A DNA stretch of 64,000 nt from Bacillus salipaludis (lineage in GTDB: Bacteria > Bacillota > Bacilli > Bacillales_B > DSM-18226). Shown here one piece after another: positions 47,478 through 59,949 of this stretch. The stretch covers positions 1-64,000 of the forward strand of contig NZ_SMYO01000005.1 in assembly GCF_004358205.1 (NCBI RefSeq), given 5' to 3'. The translations under genes and the position numbers were made by a program. Position 1 is the stretch's first letter. The number at the start of each line of letters is the position of its first letter. Below the pieces are notes generated by a model. That model was given only the letters and a program-made list of their open reading frames with translations, was not told the DNA's origin and searched no databases.

Positions 47478-47660
47478 TTGGTGCAGTAATCTTTTATTTC
47501 TACCCTTGAAAATGTACAATGGGCTTGTTTTTCTCATAAAATGCCCGTATTTATTTCATACTACTAAGGGAATGAGTACCGTATCAGCCCGAGGTTAAAT
47601 GGAAAAGGTTTAAAAGCCGACACAGATAACCTCATATAATAAATTTAGGAGGAATTCAGA

Positions 47661-48860
47661 TTGTCAACAAAACGTCGTTTGTTTACTTCTGAATCAGTAA
47701 CCGAAGGTCATCCTGATAAAATCTGTGACCAAATTTCTGATTCCATTTTAGATGCCATTTTAGCAAAGGATGCTAATGCACGTGTTGCAGCTGAAACTTC
47801 AGTTACAACCGGATTAGTTCTTGTTGCCGGTGAAATCACCACTTCTACTTATGTGGACATTCCAAAAATCGTTCGTGAAACCATTAAAGGAATTGGTTAT
47901 AACCGTGCAAAATATGGCTTCGACTCCGAAACCTGTGCGGTATTAACCTCAATTGATGAACAATCACCTGACATTGCAATGGGAGTTGATCAGGCACTTG
48001 AAGCACGTGAAGGTCAAATGTCTGATGAACAAATTGAAGCAATTGGTGCAGGAGACCAAGGCTTAATGTTTGGATTTGCTTGTAATGAGACAAAAGAACT
48101 TATGCCGCTTCCAATTTCACTTGCTCATAAGCTAGCACGTCGTTTAACTGAAGTTCGTAAAGAGGAGATTCTTCCATACCTTCGTCCAGACGGAAAAACT
48201 CAAGTAACAGTGGAATATGATGAAAATGATAAACCAGTTCGGATTGATACCATTGTTATTTCAACCCAGCATCATCCTGAAATTGCTCTTGAGCAAATTC
48301 AACGCAATTTAAAGGAATATGTAATTAATCCGGTTGTACCAAAAGAACTAATTGATGAAAATACAAAATACTTCATTAACCCTACTGGCCGTTTCGTTAT
48401 CGGCGGGCCTCAAGGGGATGCAGGTCTAACTGGCCGTAAAATTATCGTTGATACGTACGGCGGCTATGCTCGTCATGGCGGTGGTGCATTCTCCGGTAAG
48501 GATCCTACAAAGGTTGACCGTTCTGCTGCCTATGCAGCGCGTTATGTAGCAAAAAATATCGTTGCTGCAGGACTTGCTGAAAAATGTGAAGTACAGCTTG
48601 CATATGCTATTGGTGTAGCAAGACCGGTATCCATTTCTGTAGATACATTTGGTACAGGTAAGGTAAACGAAGAGATTTTGGTTGAATTAGTAAGTAAAAA
48701 CTTTGATCTTCGACCTGCAGGCATTATCAATATGCTTGACCTTCGCCGCCCAATTTACAAACAAACAGCAGCTTACGGACATTTCGGACGTACAGATGTT
48801 GATCTTCCTTGGGAGCGTACAGACAAAGCTGACGCCCTTCGCGAACAAGCAAATCAATAA
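47661..48860 (+). CDS. metK: S-adenosylmethionine synthetase MetK
   Basis: Makes SAM from methionine and [22 protein letters not shown] at the N-terminus, [12 protein letters not shown] and the phosphate loop [16 protein letters not shown] are intact. It has 399 aa. TTG 47661 is the start, with AGGAGG upstream. Controlled by the SAM-I riboswitch. LuxS in the same window recycles the by-product of SAM-dependent methylation. Confidence 0.98.
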   Translation: MSTKRRLFTSESVTEGHPDKICDQISDSILDAILAKDANARVAAETSVTTGLVLVAGEITTSTYVDIPKIVRETIKGIGYNRAKYGFDSETCAVLTSIDEQSPDIAMGVDQALEAREGQMSDEQIEAIGAGDQGLMFGFACNETKELMPLPISLAHKLARRLTEVRKEEILPYLRPDGKTQVTVEYDENDKPVRIDTIVISTQHHPEIALEQIQRNLKEYVINPVVPKELIDENTKYFINPTGRFVIGGPQGDAGLTGRKIIVDTYGGYARHGGGAFSGKDPTKVDRSAAYAARYVAKNIVAAGLAEKCEVQLAYAIGVARPVSISVDTFGTGKVNEEILVELVSKNFDLRPAGIINMLDLRRPIYKQTAAYGHFGRTDVDLPWERTDKADALREQANQ

Positions 48861-48871
48861 ACATTTTAAGG

Positions 48872-48907
48872 AAGAGAGTTACACAACCGTGTAACTCTCT
48901 TTTTTTC
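48872..48907 (+). terminator. metK terminator
   Basis: AGAGAGTTACAC and GTGTAACTCTCT form a 12-bp stem with a 4-nt loop, then TTTTTTT. Confidence 0.95.
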
Positions 48908-49008
48908 GTCACATACATAACCGGTAAGAAGAATAGGATGTTTAAGTCATCCTAAACAGGTGAAAACTGGATAATATCTATATTTTAATATGAAGCAGGT
49001 GAGATACG

Positions 49009-50907
49009 ATGTGCGGATTTATTGGCTGTGTCGATGATCAGCCAAGGGTTTATAGGGATGAACAAAAACAGCAATTTAAAACGATGAATGATATCATTAC
49101 CCATCGTGGACCTGACGATGATGGGTTTTATCATGATGAATATGTTCAATTTGGGTTCCGCCGCTTAAGTATCATTGATATTGAAAGTGGGCAACAGCCA
49201 TTAACATTTGAAAATGAACGTTATTGGATTATTTTTAATGGTGAAGTATATAACTATATTGAATTACGTGAAGAGCTTTTAATGGAAGGAATTGAATTTA
49301 CCACAAGTTCTGACACGGAGGTCATTGTCGCTCTTTACAGTCATTTAAAAGAGCAGGCTGTTGAAAAACTTCGTGGTATGTTTGCCTTTATTATTTGGGA
49401 CAAACAGGAACAGCGGCTTTTTGGAGCACGGGATCCCTTTGGCATTAAACCATTTTTCTATTTTGAAGAGAATGGAAAAACCTTCTTTGCTTCCGAGAAA
49501 AAGAGCATTTTGCTTGCACGTAAAAATGAGGTTCTGAATTATAATGCCTTGCAGCACTACTTTACCTATCAATTTGTCCCCGAACCGGAAACCTTATCAG
49601 AAGGAATAAAAAAATTAGAACCTGGACATTTTTTTACAAAAAGAATTGGCACTGCGATGGAAATAAAAAGGTACTGGAAAGCGCAGTTTCATCCTATTAA
49701 CCGATCGGAATTTGATGTGATAAAAGAAATCAGGGATGTACTCACTGAATCGGTAAAAATTCATATGCGCAGTGATGTTCCAGTCGGTTCCTTCCTATCA
49801 GGAGGAATTGATTCGTCTATTATTGTCTCATTAGCAAAGGAATTTCACCCGGCGATTAAGACGTTTTCAGTAGGTTTTGAACGAAATGGATTCAGTGAAA
49901 TTGATGTTGCGAAGGAAACGGCAGATAAACTTGGAGTTGAAAATATTAGTTATGTGATTCCACCTGAGGAATATATGGCTGAACTCCCCAAAATCATGTG
50001 GCATATGGATGACCCACTTGCCGACCCGGCATGTGTTCCTCTTTATTTCGTAGCCCGTGAAGCGCGCAAGCATGTGACGGTGGTTCTCTCCGGTGAAGGA
50101 GCGGATGAGCTTTTTGGCGGATATAATATATACCGGGAACCGCATTCACTGGAGGTTTTTAATAAAATCCCAAGAGTGGTGAAATTATTTTTAAAATGGA
50201 TGGCCTCCGTTATGCCGGAAGGTACAAAAGGGAAAAGCTTTATTGAACGCGGGGTAACTCCAATGGAGGAACGCTATATTGGGAATGCCAAAATGTTTAC
50301 GGAAGAACAGAAGCGGGAGTTGCTGAATGTTTATCAAGAAGGTTTGAATTATACGGAGATTACTAAATCTTTTTATCAAGAATCATTAGGATATGACCCT
50401 GTTAACCGCATGCAGTTCATTGATATTCATACATGGCTGCGGGGCGATATCTTATTGAAGGCCGATAAAATGACGATGGCCCATTCTTTAGAGTTGCGTG
50501 TTCCCTTTTTAGACAAGTCGGTCTTTGCAGTTGCTTCTCAAATACCTGAAAGTCTGAAAACAGCAAACGGAACGACAAAGTATATTTTAAGAAAAGCTGT
50601 AGAGGGAATTGTGCCGGATCATGTGTTAAATCGAAAAAAGCTGGGGTTTCCTGTCCCGATTCGCCACTGGCTGAAGGATGAAATGAATGAATGGGCGAAA
50701 TCTACCATCCGTGAAAGCGAGACTGATCATCTAATCAATAAAAGCTATTTATTGAAGTTATTGGATGAGCATTGTCAGGGTAAAGGGGATTACAGCCGGA
50801 AAATTTGGACCGTGCTTATGTTCATGATCTGGCATCAGGTATATATTGAAGAAAAGTACTCATTTCAGAGGGAGTTTACAAGAGAGCCAGAAGTATTAAA
50901 AAACTAA
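49009..50907 (+). CDS. asnB: Asparagine synthetase (glutamine-hydrolysing) AsnB
   Basis: Makes asparagine from aspartate, glutamine and ATP. The N-terminal Cys2 nucleophile (MCGFIGC) leads the class II amidotransferase domain (HRGPDDDGF, GEVYNY); the synthetase domain has the PP-loop SGGIDSS and SGEGADELFGGY. It has 632 aa, as in B. subtilis AsnB. CAGGTGAG precedes ATG 49009. Downstream of metK, with a separate terminator between. Confidence 0.95.
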   Translation: MCGFIGCVDDQPRVYRDEQKQQFKTMNDIITHRGPDDDGFYHDEYVQFGFRRLSIIDIESGQQPLTFENERYWIIFNGEVYNYIELREELLMEGIEFTTSSDTEVIVALYSHLKEQAVEKLRGMFAFIIWDKQEQRLFGARDPFGIKPFFYFEENGKTFFASEKKSILLARKNEVLNYNALQHYFTYQFVPEPETLSEGIKKLEPGHFFTKRIGTAMEIKRYWKAQFHPINRSEFDVIKEIRDVLTESVKIHMRSDVPVGSFLSGGIDSSIIVSLAKEFHPAIKTFSVGFERNGFSEIDVAKETADKLGVENISYVIPPEEYMAELPKIMWHMDDPLADPACVPLYFVAREARKHVTVVLSGEGADELFGGYNIYREPHSLEVFNKIPRVVKLFLKWMASVMPEGTKGKSFIERGVTPMEERYIGNAKMFTEEQKRELLNVYQEGLNYTEITKSFYQESLGYDPVNRMQFIDIHTWLRGDILLKADKMTMAHSLELRVPFLDKSVFAVASQIPESLKTANGTTKYILRKAVEGIVPDHVLNRKKLGFPVPIRHWLKDEMNEWAKSTIRESETDHLINKSYLLKLLDEHCQGKGDYSRKIWTVLMFMIWHQVYIEEKYSFQREFTREPEVLKN

Positions 50908-50937
50908 GGGACTTATCATCATCCCTTAGTTTTTTGT
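50897..50937. terminator. Bidirectional terminator between asnB and ytoA
   Basis: AAAAACTAAGGGA pairs with TCCCTTAGTTTTT, with A and T tracts on both sides. Confidence 0.92.
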
Positions 50938-51444
50938 TTGCAGTGATTTATAATACTGACCCTTTTCTGCGTATTCCCGAATGATTCTTTCCATGTCTTT
51001 AATATCTTCAGCGTTTAATTCGCGAATGACCTTTGCTGGTCTGCCAAATGCCAATGTATTTGGAGGGATTTTTTTACCTTGCGGAACAAGACTGCCAGCA
51101 CCAATAAATGCACCCTCCCCAATTTCGGCTTGATCTAGAATAATGGAACCCATCCCGATTAATGCCTTTTTTCGAATAATACAACTATGTAAAATGACTT
51201 GATGACCAACGGTTACTTCATCTTCTAAAATGAGCGGATTATTTGGACTTTGGTGCAGGACGGAATTGTCCTGTATGTTTACCTTATTACCGATAATGGT
51301 AGGTGCTACGTCCCCGCGGATGGATGTGTTAAACCATACCCCTGATTCTTCTCCGATGGTAACATCGCCGGTGATGGTGACATAGTCAGCAATAAATGCT
51401 GAATCAGCAATTTGTGGGTATTTATTTTTAAAAGGATAAATCAT
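50926..51444 (-). CDS. ytoA: Gamma-carbonic-anhydrase-family hexapeptide protein (YtoA)
   Basis: A 172-aa left-handed beta-helix protein of the gamma-CA/PaaY family. The three metal-binding His are in VLHQSP and VGHQVILHS; hexapeptide repeats run from about residue 15 to 135, followed by a C-terminal helix (ELNAEDIKDMERIIREYAE). Activity as a carbonic anhydrase is unproven in YtoA. GGGGAAAAA precedes ATG 51444. Third carbonic-anhydrase-type fold in the window, though unlinked to the dab operon. Confidence 0.9.
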   Translation of the reverse strand: MIYPFKNKYPQIADSAFIADYVTITGDVTIGEESGVWFNTSIRGDVAPTIIGNKVNIQDNSVLHQSPNNPLILEDEVTVGHQVILHSCIIRKKALIGMGSIILDQAEIGEGAFIGAGSLVPQGKKIPPNTLAFGRPAKVIRELNAEDIKDMERIIREYAEKGQYYKSLQTKN

Positions 51445-51647
51445 TCATTTTTTCCCCTTTCTAGGTGATGGTTTTATTTTAACTAAAACGAGGAAGAAAT
51501 AAAAAGTATTTGAACGTCTCTCATTAAATGCATGTCATTTTTGTAACTTATGTTAAAATAATATAATAATTATGACTAGGGTTCTAATATTTTGTCTATT
51601 GTTTCGTTCTAGCACGCAGCGCTTGCGGTTTCTAAGGAGGAAGGAAA

Positions 51648-52451
51648 ATGTGGAAGTGGGAAGCAGAAGGGGAGGCTAAGGCGGTTATTGTGATGGTTCA
51701 TGGGGCAATGGAACATCATCGCCGCTACGGTTGGCTAATTGAAATGTGGAGAACATCTGGCTTTCATGTCATCATGGCCGATCTTCCCGGTCAAGGCATG
51801 ACCACTAGAACCCGCAGGGGCCACATTGATTCTTTTGATGAATACATACTAGAAGTGAAGGACTGGGTACAGGCTGCCTATCGCTACAATCTGCCTGTAT
51901 TTTTACTAGGTCACAGCATGGGCGGTTTAATTTCGATTCGGCTCATGCAGGAGGAGAGAATGAATTTAGCCGGTGTGATTCTTTCTTCCCCTTGCCTTGG
52001 CCTTGTCCAAAAGCCATCCAGGTTTTTAGAGTTTCTCTCGTATGGTTTGAATTTTGTTTTCCCTTCCTTTCGAATCAATTCTGGTTTAACGGTGGAAATG
52101 GCGACAAGGAATCTGGATGTAAGGGAAGCCGATGTAAATGATACTCTATATGTGACAAAGGTTTCTGTCAGATGGTATCGTGAATTAACGACAGCAATGA
52201 AGCTTGGCTTTTTAAATTTGGAAAAAACGCATGATGTACCTATCCTTGTAATGCAGGGTGGGGATGATAAAATTGTCAATAAAAAAGCGGTAAAAGATTG
52301 GTTTAACCATGCCCTATTTTCAGAAAAAAGATTTAAGGAATGGCCAAAATTGTACCATGAGATTTTTAACGAGCCAGAGCGGGAAGAGGTTTTTGAATAC
52401 GCAAAAGACTTTGTTACCAGTCAGTTGAAAGCAATTGGGTATATTGTATAA
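51648..52451 (+). CDS. ytpA: Monoacylglycerol-lipase-like phospholipase YtpA
   Basis: A 267-aa alpha/beta hydrolase. Nucleophile Ser is in LLGHSMGGLIS, acid Asp in MQGGDDKIVN, His in KLYHEIFNEP; VHGAMEHHRRYGWL forms the oxyanion region. In B. subtilis YtpA produces the lysophospholipid antibiotic bacilysocin. GGAGG(AA)GG precedes ATG 51648. ytpB begins 12 nt after its stop. Just upstream (51605-51630) is a short GC-rich remnant resembling the repeat at 63430. Confidence 0.9.
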   Translation: MWKWEAEGEAKAVIVMVHGAMEHHRRYGWLIEMWRTSGFHVIMADLPGQGMTTRTRRGHIDSFDEYILEVKDWVQAAYRYNLPVFLLGHSMGGLISIRLMQEERMNLAGVILSSPCLGLVQKPSRFLEFLSYGLNFVFPSFRINSGLTVEMATRNLDVREADVNDTLYVTKVSVRWYRELTTAMKLGFLNLEKTHDVPILVMQGGDDKIVNKKAVKDWFNHALFSEKRFKEWPKLYHEIFNEPEREEVFEYAKDFVTSQLKAIGYIV

Positions 52452-52463
52452 AAAAGAGGTGGA

Positions 52464-53558
52464 ATGATGAGTTTTTCGATGATGCCAATCAATCTAATGT
52501 CAAACGTATACCGTAAAATCATTCCGGCTGTGCACCAAGAATTAGGCTACTGGAAAAAACGCGCAGAAAATATTCCAAATTCGGAGTTGCGAACCCAGGC
52601 ACTTGCCAGCATTGAGCATAAAACCTTCCATTGTGAAGGTGGTGCAATCCTAGCATTAACTGCCAATAAGCATTATAAAAAAGCCGTTAAATTTATTGTT
52701 GCTTATCAAACCATTAGCGATTATTTGGACAATCTTTGTGACCGTAGTACATCCCTTGATCCAAACGATTTTGCCGCACTTCACGAATCCATGACAGATG
52801 CACTATCAATTGAAGCAACAAGGAAAAATTATTATCGCCTTCGTGAAGACCAGGATGATGATGATTATTTAAATGATTTGGCTGAAACATGTCGTTCGGT
52901 ATTAAACGAAATGGGAAATTATGAGTTAATCAAGAAATACCTTCTAGAGCTTTGCAGCTATTATTGTGATCTGCAAATTCACAAGCATGTGGTAAAAGAA
53001 GAGCGGGTACCTAGGTTGGAAAATTGGTTTAATCTTTATAAAAGTCAACTTCCAGACATGGAATGGTACGAGTTTTCTGCATGCTCTGGTTCTACACTTG
53101 GGATTTTTTGCCTTATTTCCTATGCGATGCGGGAGGATTTCCAGGAGAAGGATGGGGAAAATATCCGTAAAGGTTATTTTCCTTATATACAAGGCCTGCA
53201 TATTTTATTAGATTATTTTATTGATCAAGAGGAAGATATTGAGGGAGGAGATTTAAATTTTTGTTTCTATTATGAAAATCAGGAAAAGCTCTTTAAAAGG
53301 TTGAAACACTTTGTTTTAGAAGCTGACCGTCATACAGAATACCTTCCTCACAAGAAATTCCACCAGTTGATTAATCGCGGTTTGTTAGGGATTTATTTAT
53401 CGGATCGAAAAGTAAGAAAACAAAAGAATGTTCGGAAATTAGCAAAGGAAATCATAAAGACCGGCGGAATCATTAGCTACTTCTTTTTTATAAATGGACT
53501 AGCTTATCGTTCTTTTCAAAAATGGGTGCCATCATTTGCTACAAGATTGATAAAGTAA
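52464..53558 (+). CDS. ytpB: Tetraprenyl-beta-curcumene synthase YtpB (DUF2600)
   Basis: A 364-aa all-helical class IB terpene synthase. In B. subtilis it converts tetraprenyl diphosphate into a C35 monocyclic terpene found in spores. The Asp-rich metal site is in YQTISDYLDNLCDR, and IDQEEDIEGGDLNFC is a second acidic motif. ATG 52464 or 52467 may be used; AAGAGGTGG lies just upstream. Paired with ytpA as in B. subtilis. Confidence 0.92.
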   Translation: MMSFSMMPINLMSNVYRKIIPAVHQELGYWKKRAENIPNSELRTQALASIEHKTFHCEGGAILALTANKHYKKAVKFIVAYQTISDYLDNLCDRSTSLDPNDFAALHESMTDALSIEATRKNYYRLREDQDDDDYLNDLAETCRSVLNEMGNYELIKKYLLELCSYYCDLQIHKHVVKEERVPRLENWFNLYKSQLPDMEWYEFSACSGSTLGIFCLISYAMREDFQEKDGENIRKGYFPYIQGLHILLDYFIDQEEDIEGGDLNFCFYYENQEKLFKRLKHFVLEADRHTEYLPHKKFHQLINRGLLGIYLSDRKVRKQKNVRKLAKEIIKTGGIISYFFFINGLAYRSFQKWVPSFATRLIK

Positions 53559-53585
53559 AAAACCAGGCCTTTTCAAACCTGGTTT

Positions 53586-53588
<3 letters not shown>
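53557..53588. terminator. Bidirectional terminator between ytpB and ytqB
   Basis: AAAAACCAGG pairs with CCTGGTTTTT around a 10-nt loop; the minus-strand stop of ytqB overlaps its edge. Confidence 0.9.
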
Positions 53589-55114
<1,526 letters not shown>

Positions 55115-55290
55115 TCGAAAACCTCCTTATTAAAAAATTTTATAAAGAAGCACATAAAGTAAATTTTATCATGAAGTATAGGCTTATCCAAATGGATTTT
55201 ATTTGCTGTTATAGGAAAAGAAATCGAGAACAAAATAAGGATTGAAGCGGTGCGCTTCAGGGTTTACAGCAATAGGAAAGGGGTTCTAAG

Positions 55291-55578
55291 ATGGCTACTC
55301 GTGATTCAATGAGTCATTTAATTCAGCAATGTGAGGATGCTATTCGATTTGCCCAGGATCAATATCGGGAAGGCAGCCTTCAACAACATTATAATAACGA
55401 TGATTATACGAATGCCCTACAAGGACTAGAACAAACTTATCAGGATGTTTGTAAAATGGCACAATTTGCAAATGGACAACAAAGGGAGCAGCTGCACAGA
55501 ATGAGACTACAGCTGCAACAGATTCAAAATACAATGATTTTACAGGGGCCTTATCAAAATACACAAATTCTTGAGTAA
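55291..55578 (+). CDS. ytzC: YtzC-like protein (DUF2524)
   Basis: A 95-aa Gln-rich helical protein starting MATRDSMSHLIQQCED and ending with QQREQLHRMRLQLQQIQNTM, a coiled-coil-like stretch that matches YtzC as remembered. Function unknown. An AAAGGGG-type site precedes ATG 55291. Small genes at 55291 and 55599 are probably co-transcribed. Confidence 0.8.
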   Translation: MATRDSMSHLIQQCEDAIRFAQDQYREGSLQQHYNNDDYTNALQGLEQTYQDVCKMAQFANGQQREQLHRMRLQLQQIQNTMILQGPYQNTQILE

Positions 55579-55598
55579 CCAATGAGGAGGAAACTTTG

Positions 55599-55778
55599 GT
55601 GAAAAAACGGTCGAAACAGCAAAATCCGGAACAAAAAACAAGGAATGGCATCAATAATAACGATTTAGAGTTAGGTCAGGATGTTGATTTAGTAAAACAG
55701 GCAAAAAAGAAATATGAAGAGACAGGCGGTCAACCAGTAAAATCGAAATTTCATCAAGAAAAGGAACAATCTTCTTAA
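55599..55778 (+). CDS. Small hydrophilic protein of unknown function
   Basis: A 59-aa, highly charged protein (Lys-, Gln- and Asn-rich) without hydrophobic segments, probably disordered; LGQDVDLVKQAKKKYEE is the only helix-like part. AGGAGG is 8 nt before GTG 55599; TTG 55596 is next to it. Composition recalls small spore or cytosolic proteins of bacilli, but no family is assigned. A clear terminator follows. Confidence 0.65.
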   Translation: MKKRSKQQNPEQKTRNGINNNDLELGQDVDLVKQAKKKYEETGGQPVKSKFHQEKEQSS

Positions 55779-55787
55779 TAAGTTGTT

Positions 55788-55818
55788 AACCCTCAACATA
55801 TTGTTGGGGGTTTTTTAT
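55788..55818 (+). terminator. Terminator after the small hydrophilic gene
   Basis: AACCCTCAACA pairs with TTGTTGGGGGTT, with a G-U pair, followed by TTTT. Confidence 0.85.
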
Positions 55819-55927
55819 ATTTGATTTTTCAGTCGAAATAAGGCAATGAAAAAGGATTGCGCGTTAGGTAAAAGTACACTACACTTATGTAGGGTTTCGA
55901 AATATTTATATGTAAAGGGGAATTTTC

Positions 55928-57109
55928 ATGCCGCGTGCATTATGGCTGTTAATTATTGGGATGGCAGTGAATTCAACTGGCTCTTCTTTTTTATGGCCTT
56001 TAAATACAATCTATATTCATGATCATCTAGGAAAAAGTTTATCAATGGCTGGGGTTGTTCTTATGTTAAACTCTGGTGCAAGTGTTATTGGTAACCTAAT
56101 TGGCGGTAGTTTTTTTGATAAGTATGGGGGTTATAAATCAATTTTATCAGGTATTGGGGTTTCATTGTTTGCCATCATCGGCCTTTCGATTTGGCATGGC
56201 TGGCCGGAATACGTGATTTTTTTAACCATCATTGGACTTGGAACTGGCATTATCTTTCCTTCGATGTACGCTATGGCAGGTTCTGTATGGATTGAGGGTG
56301 GTCGAAAAGCTTTTAATGCTGTGTATGTTGCCCAAAACCTGGGTGTAGCAGTAGGGGCTGCTCTATGCGGAATTGTTGCTGATTATTCTATGCAATTAAT
56401 TTTTCTAGCAAATGCTGTTATGTATATCATATTTTTCTTCATTGCCGTTTTTGGCTATAGGAATATTACTGTGAGTACCGTAAAACAAATGAAAAAGCAA
56501 GAAGAACATATTCAGGTAAAAAACAAAAGGAATTTAAAATCATTACTTATCCTATGTTCTGGTTACTTGCTATGCTGGGTAGCCTATGTTCAATGGACAA
56601 CAACGATTGCTTCATATACGCAGGAAATCCATATTTCATTATCACAATATAGTTTATTATGGACGATAAATGGTGCACTCATCGTTCTTGGCCAGCCAGT
56701 TTTAAATAGTGTTTTAAAACGCTGGGTTACTTCGTTAAAGGTACAGATGGTGACAGGAATCATCATTTTTATTATTTCATTTGTCGTAGCTGGTAATTCA
56801 AATGCTTTTTTGGGGTTTCTAATGGGGATGATTATTTTAACAATTGGGGAAATGTTTATTTGGCCCGCGGTCCCAACAGTTGCTTTTGCCTTATCACCTA
56901 AGGGTCGTGAAGGATTCTACCAAGGAATTGTCAATAGCACTGCCACCGGCGGCAGGATGCTCGGTCCGCTATTAGGCGGAATAATCGTCGATCTATACAG
57001 CATGTCCACTTTATTTACAGTATTAATCGCATTATTTTTGGTGGCTATCGTCACAACCCTAATCTATGACCGCGCAACGGTGACAGGCACCGTTCGTGGA
57101 CAAATCTGA
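55928..57109 (+). CDS. yttB: MFS transporter (YttB-like)
   Basis: A 393-aa major facilitator protein with about 12 membrane segments and a central charged loop (VKQMKKQEEHIQVKNKR). Motif A-like sequence GGSFFDKYGGYKS follows helix 2. It resembles B. subtilis YttB, a putative efflux or solute transporter of unknown substrate. AAAGGGG precedes ATG 55928. Confidence 0.85.
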   Translation: MPRALWLLIIGMAVNSTGSSFLWPLNTIYIHDHLGKSLSMAGVVLMLNSGASVIGNLIGGSFFDKYGGYKSILSGIGVSLFAIIGLSIWHGWPEYVIFLTIIGLGTGIIFPSMYAMAGSVWIEGGRKAFNAVYVAQNLGVAVGAALCGIVADYSMQLIFLANAVMYIIFFFIAVFGYRNITVSTVKQMKKQEEHIQVKNKRNLKSLLILCSGYLLCWVAYVQWTTTIASYTQEIHISLSQYSLLWTINGALIVLGQPVLNSVLKRWVTSLKVQMVTGIIIFIISFVVAGNSNAFLGFLMGMIILTIGEMFIWPAVPTVAFALSPKGREGFYQGIVNSTATGGRMLGPLLGGIIVDLYSMSTLFTVLIALFLVAIVTTLIYDRATVTGTVRGQI

Positions 57110-57165
57110 GGATTTGTCCGTATGGAATGGACAAAGTGGTTTTTTTAACCTCTTTGTCTATTTTT
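57099..57165 (+). terminator. yttB terminator (double hairpin)
   Basis: GGACAAATC/GGATTTGTCC at 57099-57120 overlaps the stop; GACAAAG...CTTTGTC at 57130-57158 with an internal GGTT/AACC is followed by TATTTTTAT. Confidence 0.75.
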
Positions 57166-57269
57166 ATGTTTAAAAGAGAAGGAATGCGGCAATTCTGAAT
57201 TTAGGCTTTTGTTATCTTGCAAATTGCCGGGAAATTTTATACAATATCCGTATATCTTTATATTGAAAG

Positions 57270-57460
57270 ACATGGATTAGGAATAGTAATGGTTCCTGCC
57301 CGTTTAGAGAGTTGACGGCTGGTGAAAGTCAATCGGGTACATCATGAACTCGCCTAGGAGTTGCAGGCACGAAAGAATAGTAATGTTTGCCGTTTACCGC
57401 GTTAAGGATAATGAAGCGAGTGTTTTAACACTAATGTGGGTGGTACCGCGGGAAGATACA
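57270..57460 (+). promoter_or_regulatory. T-box leader controlling leuS (Leu, CTC specifier)
   Basis: The invariant T-box GGGTGGTACCGCGG lies at 57438-57451. The stem I region begins near 57270, and the specifier loop sequence ATGAACTCGCC offers CTC for tRNA-Leu. Uncharged tRNA-Leu pairing should stop the following terminator from forming. Confidence 0.93.
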
Positions 57461-57465
57461 TACAA

Positions 57466-57501
57466 TCCTCTCGTCCCTGTTTAGGGATGAGAGTTTTTTT
57501 A
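57466..57501 (+). terminator. T-box terminator
   Basis: CTCTCGTCCCT pairs with AGGGATGAGAG, with one G-U, followed by TTTTTTT. Confidence 0.93.
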
Positions 57502-57521
57502 TTTTTAAGGAGGAAAATCTT

Positions 57522-59939
57522 ATGAGTTTCGACCATCAACAAATCGAAAAGAAGTGGCAAAAGAAGTGGGAAGAAGAGAAAACATTCAAAACAAGCGAAG
57601 AGTATGATAAACGAAAATTCTATGCGCTTGATATGTTTCCATATCCTTCCGGTGCCGGACTTCATGTCGGACACCCTGAAGGCTATACAGCAACAGATAT
57701 TCTTTCACGTACGAAACGGATGCAGGGCTATAATGTTCTTCACCCAATGGGCTGGGATGCCTTTGGTTTACCTGCAGAACAATATGCGTTGGATACCGGA
57801 AATGACCCGGCAGAATTCACCGAACACAATATTAACACGTTCCGCAGACAAATTAAATCACTAGGTTTTTCTTACGATTGGGACCGTGAAGTAAACACAA
57901 CTGATCCTGAATATTATAAATGGACCCAGTGGATTTTCTTGAAACTATGGGAAAAGGGTCTTGCTTATATTGATGAAGTGGCGGTTAACTGGTGTCCGGC
58001 ACTTGGAACCGTATTAGCAAATGAAGAAGTCATCGATGGAAAAAGCGAACGTGGAGGACATCCGGTAGAACGCCGTCCAATGAAGCAATGGATGTTGAAA
58101 ATTACTGCCTATGCTGACCGTTTGCTTGAAGACCTTGAAGAACTTGATTGGCCGGAAAGTCTGAAAGAAATGCAGCGCAATTGGATTGGCCGCTCTGAAG
58201 GTGCTGAAGTCACCTTCCAAATCGATGGACATGATGAAACCTTCACTGTATTCACAACCAGACCCGATACACTATATGGAGCAACCTATGCAGTACTTGC
58301 CCCTGAACATACTTTTGTTGAAAAAATTACAACCGCTGAGCAACGTTCAGCAGTGGATGCTTATTTAGATAAAGTAAAAACCAAAAGTGATCTTGAGCGG
58401 ACAGATCTTGCAAAAGAGAAAACAGGCGTATTTACAGGTGCTTATGCCATAAATCCAGTAAATGGTGAAAAAATGCCGATTTGGATTGCTGATTATGTAT
58501 TAGTAAGCTATGGAACTGGTGCAATTATGGCGGTTCCGGCACACGATGAACGCGACTACGAATTCGCTAAACAATTCGACCTGCCTATTAAGCAAGTAGT
58601 TGCTGGCGGTGATATTGAAAAAGAAGCGTACACAGGTGACGGGGAACATATTAACTCTGAATTCTTAAATGGTTTAGATAAAACAGAAGCAATTCAAAAG
58701 ATGATTGCTTGGCTTGAAGAAAAAGGAATTGGCACTAAGAAAGTAACCTTCCGTTTACGTGACTGGTTATTCAGCCGCCAACGTTACTGGGGTGAACCAA
58801 TTCCAATTATCCATTGGGAAGATGGCGCAATGACCGCTGTGCCGGAAGAAGAACTTCCGTTAATGCTACCAAAAACAACGGAAATACGACCTTCTGGAAC
58901 AGGTGAATCACCACTTGCTAATATCGATGACTGGGTAAATGTGGTTGATCCAGAAACTGGTAAAAAAGGCCGTCGTGAAACCAATACGATGCCGCAATGG
59001 GCAGGCAGCTGCTGGTATTATTTACGCTATATTGATCCAAAAAATAATCAGGCACTTGCTGCTGAAGAAAAATTAAAGCATTGGCTTCCAGTTGATACCT
59101 ATATTGGCGGAGCAGAGCATGCGGTGCTTCACTTACTTTACGCTCGTTTTTGGCATAAGTTTTTATATGATATTGGTGTTGTGCCAACGAAGGAACCATT
59201 CCAAAAGCTATTTAATCAAGGAATGATTTTAGGCGAAAATAATGAAAAAATGAGTAAATCTAAAGGAAATGTCGTCAATCCGGATGATATCGTGGATAGC
59301 CATGGTGCTGATACGCTCCGCTTATATGAAATGTTCATGGGACCTCTTGATGCCTCAATTGCATGGTCAACGAATGGCCTTGACGGTTCACGACGCTTCC
59401 TAGACCGGATTTGGCGTTTATTAGTGGAAGAGAATGGCGAGGTAAATCCGAAGATCCAGCCAAACGAGGAAGCCGCTAATTTGGAAAAAATTTATCATCA
59501 AACTGTAAAAAAAGTTACAGAGGATTATGAAGGTTTACGTTTTAATACGGCTATTTCACAAATGATGGTATTTATCAATGAAGCATATAAATCAACGGTC
59601 CTTCCAAAGGATTATATGGAGGGCTTTGTGAAATTACTTTCACCAGTCTGCCCGCATATTGCAGAAGAGCTTTGGGAAAAGTTAGGCCACAGTGGTACAA
59701 TTTCCTATGAAACATGGCCAGCATATGATGAGGCAAAGCTTGTCGATGAAGAAGTTGAAATTGTCATCCAAGTAAATGGCAAAGTGAAAACAAAGCTAAA
59801 GGTACCAACAGATGCGAGTAAAGAAGCGTTAGAAGGTATCGCCATGGACGATGACCGGGTGAAGGAACAAATCGAAGGAAAAACTATTCGCAAGGTCATA
59901 ACGGTTCCGGGTAAGCTAGTCAATATCGTGGCAAACTAA
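57522..59939 (+). CDS. leuS: Leucyl-tRNA synthetase LeuS
   Basis: A class Ia synthetase, 805 aa. HIGH motif in [13 protein letters not shown] (about residue 45), CP1 editing domain with [14 protein letters not shown], the Leu[15 protein letters not shown] region, and KMSKS at about residue 577 ([15 protein letters not shown]). The C-terminal domain ends [12 protein letters not shown] ... [18 protein letters not shown] precedes ATG 57522. Regulated by the Leu T-box. Confidence 0.99.
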   Translation: MSFDHQQIEKKWQKKWEEEKTFKTSEEYDKRKFYALDMFPYPSGAGLHVGHPEGYTATDILSRTKRMQGYNVLHPMGWDAFGLPAEQYALDTGNDPAEFTEHNINTFRRQIKSLGFSYDWDREVNTTDPEYYKWTQWIFLKLWEKGLAYIDEVAVNWCPALGTVLANEEVIDGKSERGGHPVERRPMKQWMLKITAYADRLLEDLEELDWPESLKEMQRNWIGRSEGAEVTFQIDGHDETFTVFTTRPDTLYGATYAVLAPEHTFVEKITTAEQRSAVDAYLDKVKTKSDLERTDLAKEKTGVFTGAYAINPVNGEKMPIWIADYVLVSYGTGAIMAVPAHDERDYEFAKQFDLPIKQVVAGGDIEKEAYTGDGEHINSEFLNGLDKTEAIQKMIAWLEEKGIGTKKVTFRLRDWLFSRQRYWGEPIPIIHWEDGAMTAVPEEELPLMLPKTTEIRPSGTGESPLANIDDWVNVVDPETGKKGRRETNTMPQWAGSCWYYLRYIDPKNNQALAAEEKLKHWLPVDTYIGGAEHAVLHLLYARFWHKFLYDIGVVPTKEPFQKLFNQGMILGENNEKMSKSKGNVVNPDDIVDSHGADTLRLYEMFMGPLDASIAWSTNGLDGSRRFLDRIWRLLVEENGEVNPKIQPNEEAANLEKIYHQTVKKVTEDYEGLRFNTAISQMMVFINEAYKSTVLPKDYMEGFVKLLSPVCPHIAEELWEKLGHSGTISYETWPAYDEAKLVDEEVEIVIQVNGKVKTKLKVPTDASKEALEGIAMDDDRVKEQIEGKTIRKVITVPGKLVNIVAN

Positions 59940-59949
59940 TACAATTGAA